NCBI GenBank assembly: GCA_905235315.1
Contig: CAJOLG010000045.1
Span: 1-10,658 of the forward strand
Source of the DNA: an uncultured Solobacterium sp.
Lineage (GTDB): Bacteria > Bacillota_I > Bacilli_A > Erysipelotrichales > Erysipelotrichaceae
Length of the DNA stretch: 10,658 nucleotides
Direction: 5' to 3'
Part shown: positions 1 through 6,515 of the stretch, piece after piece
How positions within the stretch are numbered: position 1 is the first letter of the stretch
How the letters are laid out: every line of letters starts with the position of its first letter
Translations under genes and position numbers: made by a program
Notes under the pieces: model-generated
The model's input: the letters and a program-made list of their open reading frames with translations, nothing else
The model's database searches: none
What the model was told of the DNA's origin: nothing

Positions 1-182
1 TCTCCCGGCGGAATACCTATTTCTATGCCTGCGATCAGTTCCCTGCCTGCGATTACATGGAGTCGCTCGATGGCAAGGAGATCATTCCGCGCAGTAAGCG
101 TGCCGCAAAGAAGACTGCCGGAACGAAAACGGCGGGGAAGAAAACCGCCGCAAAGAAAACGGCAGCCAAGACAGAAGAATAA
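1..182 (+). CDS. topA: DNA topoisomerase I, C-terminal end (partial)
   Basis: This is the last part of type IA topoisomerase I, which relaxes negative supercoils in the cytoplasm. The reading frame starts at base 3 and stops with TAA at 180-182. The visible 59 residues begin with the second half of a topoisomerase C4 zinc finger (FYACDQFPACDY, two Cys five residues apart); its first Cys pair lies upstream of the window. After a short linker (ESLDGKEIIPRSKR) comes a tail of about 25 residues made almost only of Lys, Ala, Thr and Gly in repeated AAKKT/AGKKT units, like histone H1 or mycobacterial topoisomerase tails, which probably adds nonspecific DNA binding. The downstream order trmFO - xerC is the usual Firmicutes neighbourhood of topA and supports the call. 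The gene is followed at once by a strong hairpin terminator. Confidence 0.88.
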   Translation, partial: SRRNTYFYACDQFPACDYMESLDGKEIIPRSKRAAKKTAGTKTAGKKTAAKKTAAKTEE

Positions 183-190
183 CCAATGCG

Positions 191-219
191 GAAAGCGGAG
201 CGGGCGCTCCGCTTTCTTT
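191..219 (+). terminator. Rho-independent terminator of topA
   Basis: An 11-bp perfect GC-rich stem (191-201 with 206-216) encloses a 4-base loop (202-205) and runs into TTTCTTT. It begins 8 bases after the topA stop codon. The U-run is interrupted by one C, but the stem is strong. Confidence 0.85.
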
Positions 220-246
220 GACGCAGAAAGAGCGTGGTATTATTTA
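218..246 (+). promoter_or_regulatory. Possible promoter of trmFO-xerC
   Basis: TTGACG at 218-223 matches the -35 consensus at 5 of 6 positions. Seventeen bases later is a poor TATTTA (241-246); a better TATTAT lies at 238-243 but with only 14 bases of spacing. Either -10 would put the start of transcription at or just past the trmFO ATG (250). The -35 box overlaps the end of the topA terminator. Weak support. Confidence 0.3.
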
Positions 247-249
247 GAT

Positions 250-1535
250 ATGGATAAAAGAGCAATTGTGGTCGGAGCGGGACTGGCCGGCTGTGAAGCC
301 GCATGCGCGGCATTCCCGTAACGCTGATTGAAATGAAGCCGTCAAAACGGACCCCCGCACATAATGCGGATACCTTCGGGGAACTCGTCTGTTCCAACAG
401 CCTGCGCTCGGATTCTCTGAAAAACGGAGTCGGGCTGCTGAAAGAAGAGATGCGTCAGATCGGATCGATCATCATGGAGGCGGCGGAACGCAACCGGATT
501 CCCGCAGGCAGCGCCCTGGCCGTGGACCGGGAAGGGTTTACCGGGTATCTGGATCATGCAATGCGGACAAATCCGATGATCACGGTTGTCGAGCAGGAGG
601 TGTGTGAGCTGCCGGAAGGACCGGCGGTCATCGCGACCGGCCCGCTGACCAGTGAACCGATGATGGCTGCGATACGGAATTCTCTGGCAGAGCAGTACTG
701 TTATTTCTTTGACGCGGAGGCGCCGATCGTCACCGCAGAATCCATCGATTTTACGAAGGCATACCGCAAATCACGCTATGACAAGGGAGATGCGGATTAT
801 GTCAACTGTCCGATGAGCCGGGAGGAGTTTGACCGCTTCTATGAAGCGCTGATCGCTGCGGAGACGGTGCCGATCCGCGACTTCGAACAGGAAATTTATT
901 TTGAAGGCTGTATGCCGTTTGAAGTTATGGCAAAGCGCGGAAAGAACACCCTGCTGTTCGGACCGATGAAACCGGTCGGCCTGGAGCGGGATGGAGAACG
1001 GCCTTACGCCGTGGTGCAGCTTCGCCAGGATAACGCGGAAGCGAGCCTGTATAACATTGTCGGATTTCAGACCCATCTGACCTGGCCGGAACAGCGGCGC
1101 ATTATACGGATGATACCGGGTCTGGAACAGTGTGAATTTGTCCGCTACGGCGTCATGCACAGAAACAACTACATCAACAGTCCGCACTGTCTGCGGGAAA
1201 CCTATCAGTCCAAGCTGCGGGACGATCTGTTTTTTGCCGGACAGCTGACCGGGGTTGAAGGCTATGTCGAAAGCGCCGCTTCCGGGATGCTGGCGGGGAT
1301 CAACCTGGCACATATCCTGAACGGGGAAGAGCCGGTTGTCCTTGGACCGGAGACGATGATCGGTGCGATGCCGCATTACATCACGCATGCCGATCCGGAT
1401 CATTTCCAGCCGATGAACGCCAACTTCGGCATCATGCATCTGACAGAGCAGGTGAAAAAGAAGGACCGCAAGGAAGCGTATGCCAGACAGTCTCTGGAGC
1501 GGATCAAAAAGGAGATCAGCGATGGCAGGCTTTGA
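250..1535 (+). pseudogene. trmFO: Frameshifted trmFO (folate/FAD-dependent tRNA m5U54 methyltransferase)
   Basis: TrmFO methylates U54 in the tRNA T-loop using methylenetetrahydrofolate and FADH2. The frame starting at ATG 250 encodes the FAD-binding start (MDKRAIVVGAGLAGCEAA) but hits TAA at 319-321. The rest of the protein continues in another frame from RGIPVTLIEM at 306 to TGA at 1533-1535, with all family landmarks: CSNSLRSDSL, the conserved Cys in FEGCMPFEVMAKRG, LFGPMKPVGL, GVEGYVESAASG and NANFG. In Bacillus TrmFO five residues (WQLAK) separate EAA from RGI; here only 2 nt remain between the two frames, so about 13 nt are missing. Apart from this lesion the gene is full length and undamaged, which suggests recent loss or an assembly error. 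The ATG at 303 would give a protein without the dinucleotide-binding glycines and has no Shine-Dalgarno sequence. The 3' end overlaps xerC by 14 nt. Confidence 0.85.
1507..1514 (+). promoter_or_regulatory. Ribosome binding site that sets the xerC start
   Basis: AAAAGGAG lies inside the end of trmFO, 7 bases before ATG 1522. An earlier in-frame ATG at 1480 has no such site and would add 14 residues that do not look like the family N-terminus. This supports the start at 1522. Confidence 0.7.
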
Positions 1536-2439
1536 TGAAGTGCTGGAACGGTTTCTGCACCATATTCAGATCAGCCGGACCGGATCCAAGGATACCCAGG
1601 ATGCGTACCGCCGGGATATCGAGCGGTTTCTCGGATATCTGGAAGATGAAAAGATCACATCCTTTGAGAAGGTGGACAAAACCGTAATCTCGGATTATGT
1701 CATGCGTCTGCGCAGCGGGGAGTTTGGAACGCAGCCGCTGTCCAATGCCTCCTATGCCCGCAATCTGTCGAGCCTTCGTTCCTTTTACCGGTATCTGAAC
1801 AAATATGAAGGGGTGGAAAACAATCCCGTGCGGCAGTTCAAGGGAAGCGTGCCGCGGCGCAAGCTGCCGGATTTTCTCACCTTTGACCAGATGGAGACAC
1901 TGCTCGGCAGTTTTGACCTGTCCAAACCGGTAGATATCCGTGACCGCTGTATCATTGAAGTGATGTATGCCTGCGGCCTGCGTGTCAGTGAATGCGCCTC
2001 CCTGCAGGTATCCAAGATCCATCTTTCGGACCGCTATCTTTCCGTCATCGGAAAGGAAAGCAAAGAGCGCATGGTTCCGTTCTACAACCGGTGTGGAAAG
2101 CTGATCGAACTGTATCTGAAAGAAGCCCGGCCGCAGTTCAAAAGCGAGGCGACCGATATCCTGTTTCTCAATCAGAAAGGCAAGCCGCTGTCGGCCCGCT
2201 CGATTCAGGATATCTGCGCAAAACGCGGGGCAGCCGCAGGCCTTTCCGTCCATGTTCATCCGCATATGATCCGGCACAGCTTTGCGACCCATCTGCTCGA
2301 TAACGGGGCAGACCTGCGTGTTGTGCAGGAACTGCTCGGCCACGAGAATCTTTCGACCACGCAGATCTATACCCATGTGACCGGAGACCGTCTGCGGGCG
2401 GCTGTGGATAAGGCGCATCCGCATGCGAAAAAAGTCTGA
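1522..2439 (+). CDS. xerC: Tyrosine recombinase XerC/XerD
   Basis: This is a 305-residue site-specific recombinase of the Xer family, which resolves chromosome dimers at dif. An N-terminal SAM-like core-binding domain (about 1-105, with SRTGSKDTQDAYRRDI and the YARNLSSLRSFYRYL helix) precedes the catalytic domain. The full active-site set is visible: Arg154 (ACGLRVSE), Lys178 (GKESKER), His248 and Arg251 (HPHMIRHS), His274 (LLGHENLSTTQ) and nucleophile Tyr283 (IYTHV). The length is typical. I call it xerC because of its place directly after topA-trmFO, as in Bacillus (codV/xerC); XerC and XerD cannot be separated firmly from sequence alone. It overlaps the broken trmFO by 14 nt, so translation was probably coupled to it. 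No hslVU or codY follows. Confidence 0.9.
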   Translation: MAGFDEVLERFLHHIQISRTGSKDTQDAYRRDIERFLGYLEDEKITSFEKVDKTVISDYVMRLRSGEFGTQPLSNASYARNLSSLRSFYRYLNKYEGVENNPVRQFKGSVPRRKLPDFLTFDQMETLLGSFDLSKPVDIRDRCIIEVMYACGLRVSECASLQVSKIHLSDRYLSVIGKESKERMVPFYNRCGKLIELYLKEARPQFKSEATDILFLNQKGKPLSARSIQDICAKRGAAAGLSVHVHPHMIRHSFATHLLDNGADLRVVQELLGHENLSTTQIYTHVTGDRLRAAVDKAHPHAKKV

Positions 2440-2457
2440 GTTTCTGAAAAAAACGGC

Positions 2458-2486
2458 TTAACACGCGTGTTTTCCTGTGATAACAT
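2458..2486 (+). promoter_or_regulatory. Candidate promoter of rpsB-tsf
   Basis: TTAACA (2458-2463, 5 of 6 to the -35 consensus), a 17-base spacer, and TAACAT (2481-2486, 4 of 6) preceded by an extended -10 TG (2478-2479). Transcription would begin near 2493 and give a leader of about 138 nt. The spacer contains most of a palindrome, AACACGCGTGTT (2459-2470). Confidence 0.5.
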
Positions 2487-2487
2487 A

Positions 2488-2508
2488 GAAAAGCACTCGT
2501 GTTTTTTT
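2488..2508 (+). terminator. Weak possible terminator after xerC
   Basis: AAAAGCA pairs with TGTTTTT around a CTCG loop and is followed by more T (seven T in a row in total). The stem is short, A/U rich and has one G-U pair. It overlaps the predicted start of the rpsB transcript, so at most one of the two roles is likely to hold at a time. Confidence 0.25.
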
Positions 2509-2630
2509 ATTGCGGGTGTAATACTCACACAGGGAATTCCGGGTCCCGTGCATCCACCGATGGTGTGGCTATGTTGATCCGGTTCGAACCTGTGGCGGAA
2601 AACAACGGAAAGTGAGGTAAATTAAGAAAA
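2493..2630 (+). promoter_or_regulatory. Structured 5' leader of rpsB, candidate autoregulatory RNA
   Basis: The stretch before rpsB can fold into a closed multi-branch shape: CACAGG (2528-2533) pairs with CCTGTG (2589-2594). Inside it are the hairpin CACC-GAT-GGTG (2555-2565) and the small self-complementary elements GGAATTCC and GGTTCGAACC. Ribosomal protein operons are often controlled by such leaders, and S2 is known to repress its own rpsB-tsf operon in E. coli. That this leader binds S2 is inference. The SD-like GAGG (2614-2617) is 13 bases from the ATG, longer than usual. Confidence 0.4.
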
Positions 2631-3632
2631 ATGGCTGTTGTCTCCATGAGGAAAATGCTTGAGAATGGTGTGCATTTCGGACACCAGACTCGCAAATGGA
2701 ACCCGAAGTTCCGCCCGTACATCTATACCAGCAAGAACGGTATCTACATTATCGACCTGGCAAAGACCCAGGAACAGCTGGACATCGCGTATGCGAAGCT
2801 GAAGGAAATCACCGAGAACGGCGGAAAGGTTCTCTTCGTCGGCACAAAGAAGCAGGCGCAGGCTCCGATTCTCGCAGAAGCACTCCGCTCCGGTTCCTTC
2901 TATGTAAACCAGCGCTGGCTCGGCGGAACCCTGACAAACTTCCGTACTATTCAGAAGTCGGTCAAGAAACTGATTGAGATCGAAGAGATGGAAGCGTCCG
3001 GAACACTGGCAGTCTATAAGAAGAAAGAACAGTCCATGATGCTGAAGCGCAAGGAACGTCTTGAGAACTTCCTCGGCGGCATCAAGGAAATGAAGAAGCT
3101 CCCGGATGCGCTGTTTGTGGTTGACCCGATTGAGGAGCACAACGCAGTCGCAGAAGCACGCAAGCTTCATATTCCGGTATTTGCGCTGATCGATACCAAC
3201 GCAGATCCGACAACGGTCGATTATCCGATTCCGGCAAATGATGATGCAGTTCGTTCCATTACACTGATGGTCGGTGTGATTGCGGACGCAATCGTTGAAG
3301 CACGCGGTACCGGCGAACTCGAATTCGCACATAAGGATGAGACCGAAGAAGACATCACCATGCAGGATGTCATGATCAATGTCGAACAGCAGGCTGCAGA
3401 GTATGAGCGCCGCAAGCGTCAGCGCTATGAAGAGCGCCGTGCGCAGATGCAGAACCGTTCCCGTTTCAACCATGACGGCCAGAACGGCGAGCGCCGCGTA
3501 TTCCGCAGAGATAACAACCGCAACAATCCGGCCCGTCAGGGCGCTGCAGCTGCAGCACCCAAGGCAGAAGCTCCCAAGACCGAAGAGGTGAAGGCAGCTC
3601 CGGAAGCGGAAACAAAGGAGGCAGCAGAATAA
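2631..3632 (+). CDS. rpsB: 30S ribosomal protein S2 with long C-terminal extension
   Basis: S2 is a small-subunit protein of the 30S head/platform region, needed for S1 and mRNA binding in many bacteria. Residues 1 to about 230 are a standard S2: MRKMLENGVHFGHQTRKWNPK, YIYTSKNGIYIIDL, RWLGGTLTNF, the coiled-coil insertion around 110-150, PDALFVVDP and PVFALIDTNADP. The protein has 333 residues against a usual 230-260. The extra 100 or so begin with an acidic piece (HKDETEEDITMQD), continue with a helical Arg/Glu stretch (EYERRKRQRYEERRAQMQ), a basic Asn/Arg-rich part with FRRDNNRNNPARQ, and end in an Ala/Pro/Lys/Glu tail. The extension stays in frame, uses the same codons as the core, and ends 2 nt before tsf, so it is not a read-through artefact. 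Cotranscribed with tsf. Confidence 0.97.
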   Translation: MAVVSMRKMLENGVHFGHQTRKWNPKFRPYIYTSKNGIYIIDLAKTQEQLDIAYAKLKEITENGGKVLFVGTKKQAQAPILAEALRSGSFYVNQRWLGGTLTNFRTIQKSVKKLIEIEEMEASGTLAVYKKKEQSMMLKRKERLENFLGGIKEMKKLPDALFVVDPIEEHNAVAEARKLHIPVFALIDTNADPTTVDYPIPANDDAVRSITLMVGVIADAIVEARGTGELEFAHKDETEEDITMQDVMINVEQQAAEYERRKRQRYEERRAQMQNRSRFNHDGQNGERRVFRRDNNRNNPARQGAAAAAPKAEAPKTEEVKAAPEAETKEAAE

Positions 3633-3634
3633 TC

Positions 3635-4519
3635 ATGGCTATTACAGCAGCTCAGGTTAAAGAACTCCGCGAGATGACCGGCGCGGGTATGATGGATTGC
3701 AAGAAGGCACTGACTGAGACAGACGGTGACTTCGAGGCCGCAAAGGACTGGCTCCGCAAGAAGGGCATCTCCAAGGCAGAGAAGAAGGAAGGCCGTACCG
3801 CAGCGGAAGGCCTCACCCGTGTTGTCGTTGACGGAAACAAGGCGATTGTTGTTGAGATCAACGCAGAGACAGACTTCGTTGCGAAGAACGAGAAGTTCCT
3901 TGCGCTTATGGAAACAACCGTACTGGCAATCAAGGAAAACAATCCGGCTGACGTTGAGGCTGCGCTGGCAGTTTCTCTGGGAGACGGCACACTGAACGAT
4001 GCATTCATCAATGCGACTGCCATCATCGGCGAGAAGATCAAACTCCGCCGCTTCGCAGTCGTTGAGAAGGCCGATGATGAACTCTTCGGTTCCTATATGC
4101 ACAACGGCGGCCAGATCTCCGCAGTTACCGTCTTAAAGGGCGGCGACGAGCAGGTTGCCAAGGAAATGGCAATGCAGGTCGCATCCATGTCCCCGACCTA
4201 TGTTTCCCGTGCTGAAATGCCGGCAGAAGTTGTCGCACATGAGAAGGAAATCCTCATGGAGCAGATGAACAACGATCCTGCAAACGCAAAGAAGCCGGAT
4301 GCCATCAAAGAGAAGATCGTCGAAGGACGTCTCTCCAAGAACCTTGAGGATCTCTGCCTCGTTGATCAGGTCTTCTTCCTGGATCAGGACAAGAAGGTCG
4401 GCGTTTACCTGAAGGAAAAGGGCGCGGAAGTTGTCCGTTTCGTCAAGTACAAGGTAGGCGAAGGCATTGAAAAGAAGGTTGATGATTTCGCAGCGGAAGT
4501 TGCCGCAATGGCGAAGTAA
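3635..4519 (+). CDS. tsf: Translation elongation factor Ts
   Basis: EF-Ts is the guanine nucleotide exchange factor that recycles EF-Tu-GDP in the cytoplasm. The 294-residue length is typical. The N-terminal UBA-like module (VKELREMTGAGMMDCKKAL, residues 8-26) is followed by the signature TDFVAKNEKF at 79-88, whose Asp-Phe inserts near the EF-Tu nucleotide site, and by the two dimerisation-type subdomains up to the C-terminal VGEGIEKKVDDFAAEV. The start follows AAAGGAGG (3614-3621) lying inside the end of rpsB, 13 bases upstream; the two genes are 2 nt apart and form one operon. A strong terminator follows, so pyrH and frr, often next, are not part of this transcript. Confidence 0.98.
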   Translation: MAITAAQVKELREMTGAGMMDCKKALTETDGDFEAAKDWLRKKGISKAEKKEGRTAAEGLTRVVVDGNKAIVVEINAETDFVAKNEKFLALMETTVLAIKENNPADVEAALAVSLGDGTLNDAFINATAIIGEKIKLRRFAVVEKADDELFGSYMHNGGQISAVTVLKGGDEQVAKEMAMQVASMSPTYVSRAEMPAEVVAHEKEILMEQMNNDPANAKKPDAIKEKIVEGRLSKNLEDLCLVDQVFFLDQDKKVGVYLKEKGAEVVRFVKYKVGEGIEKKVDDFAAEVAAMAK

Positions 4520-4543
4520 TTCCTTCTCACATCCATTACTCAC

Positions 4544-4576
4544 AAAGCTCTGTATGCGATGCATGCGGAGCTTTTT
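4544..4576 (+). terminator. Rho-independent terminator of rpsB-tsf
   Basis: AAAGCTCTGTATGC pairs with GCATGCGGAGCTTT around a GAT loop: a 14-bp stem with two G-U pairs and no mismatch, running into a T6 tract. It starts 25 bases after the tsf stop. Confidence 0.9.
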
Positions 4577-4584
4577 TCTGTCAT

Positions 4585-4611
4585 AGAAAAACCCGGGTCA
4601 TTTGACCCGGG
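4585..4611 (-). terminator. Rho-independent terminator of the aconitase X operon
   Basis: CCCGGGTCA (4592-4600) and TGACCCGGG (4603-4611) make a perfect 9-bp GC-rich stem with a two-base apex, which in practice opens to four bases. On the minus strand the stem is followed by T5CT. It lies 20 bases past the stop of the small subunit gene and back to back with the tsf terminator. Confidence 0.85.
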
Positions 4612-4630
4612 CATGCATGGACTGCTGTGG

Positions 4631-5071
4631 TTATTCAATCGTTACCGTACCGTCTTCCTGTACGGTGACCGTATCGCCTTCCTTTACAGCGGCGAGGAAT
4701 TCTTCCCCAAGGGAATCCACCGTCGGCATCGGATGTTCACTCCACACTCCGGCCAGGATCGCACCCGCTGCGGCGAGCGAATCGATCGGTCCGGAGAACA
4801 GCAGGGCTGCAGGCTGGCGTGCCATCTCACAGGCGGTATAGAGCACCATTCCGCCGGTCGTGCTGCCGATCGTCTGCGGCAGGCAGAGCGCTTTTCCTGC
4901 GAGAGGGTTTCCGTAGAGGTCCGGATTGTTCTGATCGCTGCATTTTGCGGTTTTGTCTCCGAACATCAATGCTTTCTGAAATGAGGCAAGGGTATTGAAT
5001 CCCTGGTGGGTCACAAGGGCAGGGGCAGTGACCGTGCCGGGGACGACAGGTCTTCCTTTGAAGGTCTTCAT
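4631..5071 (-). CDS. Aconitase X swivel domain protein (DUF126, small subunit)
   Basis: This 146-residue protein is the swivelling domain of an aconitase X type hydro-lyase, made as a separate small subunit. Family marks: the N-terminal FKGRPVVPGTVTAPALVTHQGFN, the middle NPLAGKALCLPQTIGSTTGG (the GS-x-x-G loop near Ser70 corresponds to the substrate-binding serine loop of aconitase swivel domains), and FSGPIDSLAAAGAILAG near 92-108. The size is slightly above the common 130-140. It needs the DUF521 large subunit encoded just upstream: its ATG overlaps that gene's TGA by 4 nt (ATGA), and a GGAGG lies inside the large subunit end, so translation is coupled. Cytosolic. The substrate cannot be read from the sequence; known relatives dehydrate cis-3-hydroxy-L-proline (bacteria) or mevalonate 5-phosphate (archaea). 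Confidence 0.85.
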   Translation of the reverse strand: MKTFKGRPVVPGTVTAPALVTHQGFNTLASFQKALMFGDKTAKCSDQNNPDLYGNPLAGKALCLPQTIGSTTGGMVLYTACEMARQPAALLFSGPIDSLAAAGAILAGVWSEHPMPTVDSLGEEFLAAVKEGDTVTVQEDGTVTIE

Positions 5072-6345
5072 GCGCGGCTTCCTCCTTTCGTGATGAGTTC
5101 AAGCAGCTCGTCTTCCGTGTAGTAACGGGCCGTGCTGTAGGTGCGGAGTTTGTTGGAACAGGTGATGACCGGCATCTTGCCGCAGAGCGGGTTATTCATA
5201 TACATGAGGGCACAGATGGAAGAGAGTACAGCGCCGGTTTTCTGCAGTTCCTGAAAGGCTTCCGTCCGGCGGAATTTCTCCGCAACGGCAGGCGCAGTTG
5301 TAAGAACGGTCGGTACGGCAACCGTGGTGCGGCCTTCTGCCTTCAGGGCAGCGGTGATCCGCGCGGTCCAGTCATTGAGCTGGGCCAGCGACAGATGCGG
5401 GCAGCCGATAAAGGCAAGCTTCGGAGCGGCGTCACGGTCTGCCCAGATCACCGGATAGTTTTCCTGTGTCTGTGCAAGCACTGCGTCATCAATGACAAAC
5501 GTCTTCGCATTTTCGAGGATCAGCGATTCGCCGAGCCGTTTGGCTTCCGGGGTCAGATGATCCACATGATACAGACCGACTGCGCCGTTTGAGGCAGCCG
5601 CGGCACCCATATCCTTGAGATAATCACATGCGGCTTCATCCAGCTCGGTTCCGATCCACCGGTCAAGTCCCTTGATGTAAGGGACATCTTCCATGATCTT
5701 CATTCCGATGGCGCTGCCGAGGAGCTGGGCCTCCGGTTTCTTTGAGGTCTTTACCTCAACGATCCAGGATGCCTTGCGTCCTTCGTCTGTCAGAAGGCCG
5801 AATTCCGGCACATAGCCGGCGATGGAGCCGAACAGTTCGATGATTCCGCTGTTCCGGTTACAGCGGGCCCCGAGAACACTGTTGGCGTAGACAACGGCAG
5901 AACTCTCTGCCCAGGAGAGAATATCTCCTTCTTTGGGTTTGTTGCCGACTTCATCGAAATAGCAGGCGCAGGTAAATGCATCCCGCCGCATGAGACCGAG
6001 CTGTTCGAGCTGTTTCTCATAGGATTTCTGCCGGGAGTACATGTACTGAAAGACTGCCTTCTGCAGGAGATTCGCGGGCACATTCGGGTCCATGGGACGG
6101 GGATCTGCCGAAAAGGATTGTCTGGAAAGCGCATTACTGCGGATCAGGTCATCCATCAGATCGTATACGGCACCCATCATGTTCAGGCCGAAACTTGTGA
6201 CAAGATGACCGTGCAGGCTGGTGACTTTGACCATGCGTTCCGCGCCGAAGGTGTCGCCGTACATGACAAGCGTCTTCATCACTTTTGCCATGGTTTCACC
6301 TTCACTGCCGTCGAGCATGCGCTGTTGTTCTTCGTTCAGCTTCAT
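5068..6345 (-). CDS. Aconitase X catalytic domain protein (DUF521, large subunit)
   Basis: This 425-residue protein is the iron-sulfur catalytic part of an aconitase X hydro-lyase. The start LNEEQQRMLDGSEGE and the GAERMVKVTSLHGH segment (34-47) are typical. Further marks are AFTCACYFDEVGNKPKEGD (124-141), SWAESSAVVYANSVLGARCN (144-163), FIGCPHLSL (312-320) and the C-terminal ITCSNKLRTYSTARYY (394-409). Cys315, Cys388 and Cys396 are candidate cluster ligands; I infer this from their conserved settings. The start ATG has a clear GGAGG 8 bases upstream. It is the first gene of a two-gene minus-strand operon with the swivel subunit. The separate-subunit form also occurs in the archaeal phosphomevalonate dehydratase, but nothing else here points to mevalonate; the divergent enoate reductase suggests an acid dehydration-reduction route instead. 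Classical TCA aconitase is excluded by the fold motifs. Confidence 0.87.
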   Translation of the reverse strand: MKLNEEQQRMLDGSEGETMAKVMKTLVMYGDTFGAERMVKVTSLHGHLVTSFGLNMMGAVYDLMDDLIRSNALSRQSFSADPRPMDPNVPANLLQKAVFQYMYSRQKSYEKQLEQLGLMRRDAFTCACYFDEVGNKPKEGDILSWAESSAVVYANSVLGARCNRNSGIIELFGSIAGYVPEFGLLTDEGRKASWIVEVKTSKKPEAQLLGSAIGMKIMEDVPYIKGLDRWIGTELDEAACDYLKDMGAAAASNGAVGLYHVDHLTPEAKRLGESLILENAKTFVIDDAVLAQTQENYPVIWADRDAAPKLAFIGCPHLSLAQLNDWTARITAALKAEGRTTVAVPTVLTTAPAVAEKFRRTEAFQELQKTGAVLSSICALMYMNNPLCGKMPVITCSNKLRTYSTARYYTEDELLELITKGGSRA

Positions 6346-6515
6346 GGAAAAAACCTCCGTTTCTTTGAAATGATCTGTCTGATACTTCGTATTCTGCTTT
6401 CATCTTAGAATATTCTTCCGGACAAAACCATCCCCGAAATATAGCAGAGGGGAAGATAATCGTAGTAAAGTAAAAGTAACAGAATGCATGTGCAGTAAAA
6501 ACAGGAGATAATACT
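6346..6515. promoter_or_regulatory. Divergent control region between aconitase X and enoate reductase
   Basis: This 170-base gap must drive both genes. On the minus strand an extended -10 (TGC-TATATT, + coordinates 6438-6446) is the best core element, without a clear -35. On the plus strand GATAAT (6455-6460) is a -10-like box without a good -35. Two dyads could be operators: the palindrome AGAATATTCT (6407-6416), and TCCCC (6431-6435) facing GGGGA (6449-6453), which flanks the minus-strand -10. Each gene has its own good ribosome site: GGAGG (complement of 6354-6358) and AGGAGA (6503-6508). No regulator gene is adjacent. Confidence 0.45.

Noticed and set aside
25..321. Open frame of 98 codons covering the topA end and the trmFO start
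   Set aside because: Its first part is topA read out of frame; only the part from 250 is real coding sequence (trmFO N-terminus).
1480..1521. Upstream ATG for xerC at 1480
   Set aside because: It lies deep inside trmFO without a ribosome site; ATG 1522 has AAAAGGAG at the right distance and gives the family N-terminus.
303..1535. Start of a shorter trmFO protein at ATG 303
   Set aside because: It lacks the GxGxxG dinucleotide-binding glycines and any ribosome site; the true N-terminus lies in another frame from 250.
2459..2470. Palindrome AACACGCGTGTT as a terminator of xerC
   Set aside because: A perfect palindrome without loop bases would lose its central pairs, and only four T follow; it lies within the predicted promoter.
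2577..2600. GGTTCGAACC resembling a tRNA T-loop before rpsB
   Set aside because: No matching T-stem of 5 bp, no anticodon or D-arm, and no acceptor stem could be built around it; it fits better as part of the rpsB leader.
5068..6345. Classical TCA aconitase or homoaconitase
   Set aside because: Size, the AESSAVVYANSVLGAR and GCPH motifs and the separate DUF126 subunit identify aconitase X instead.
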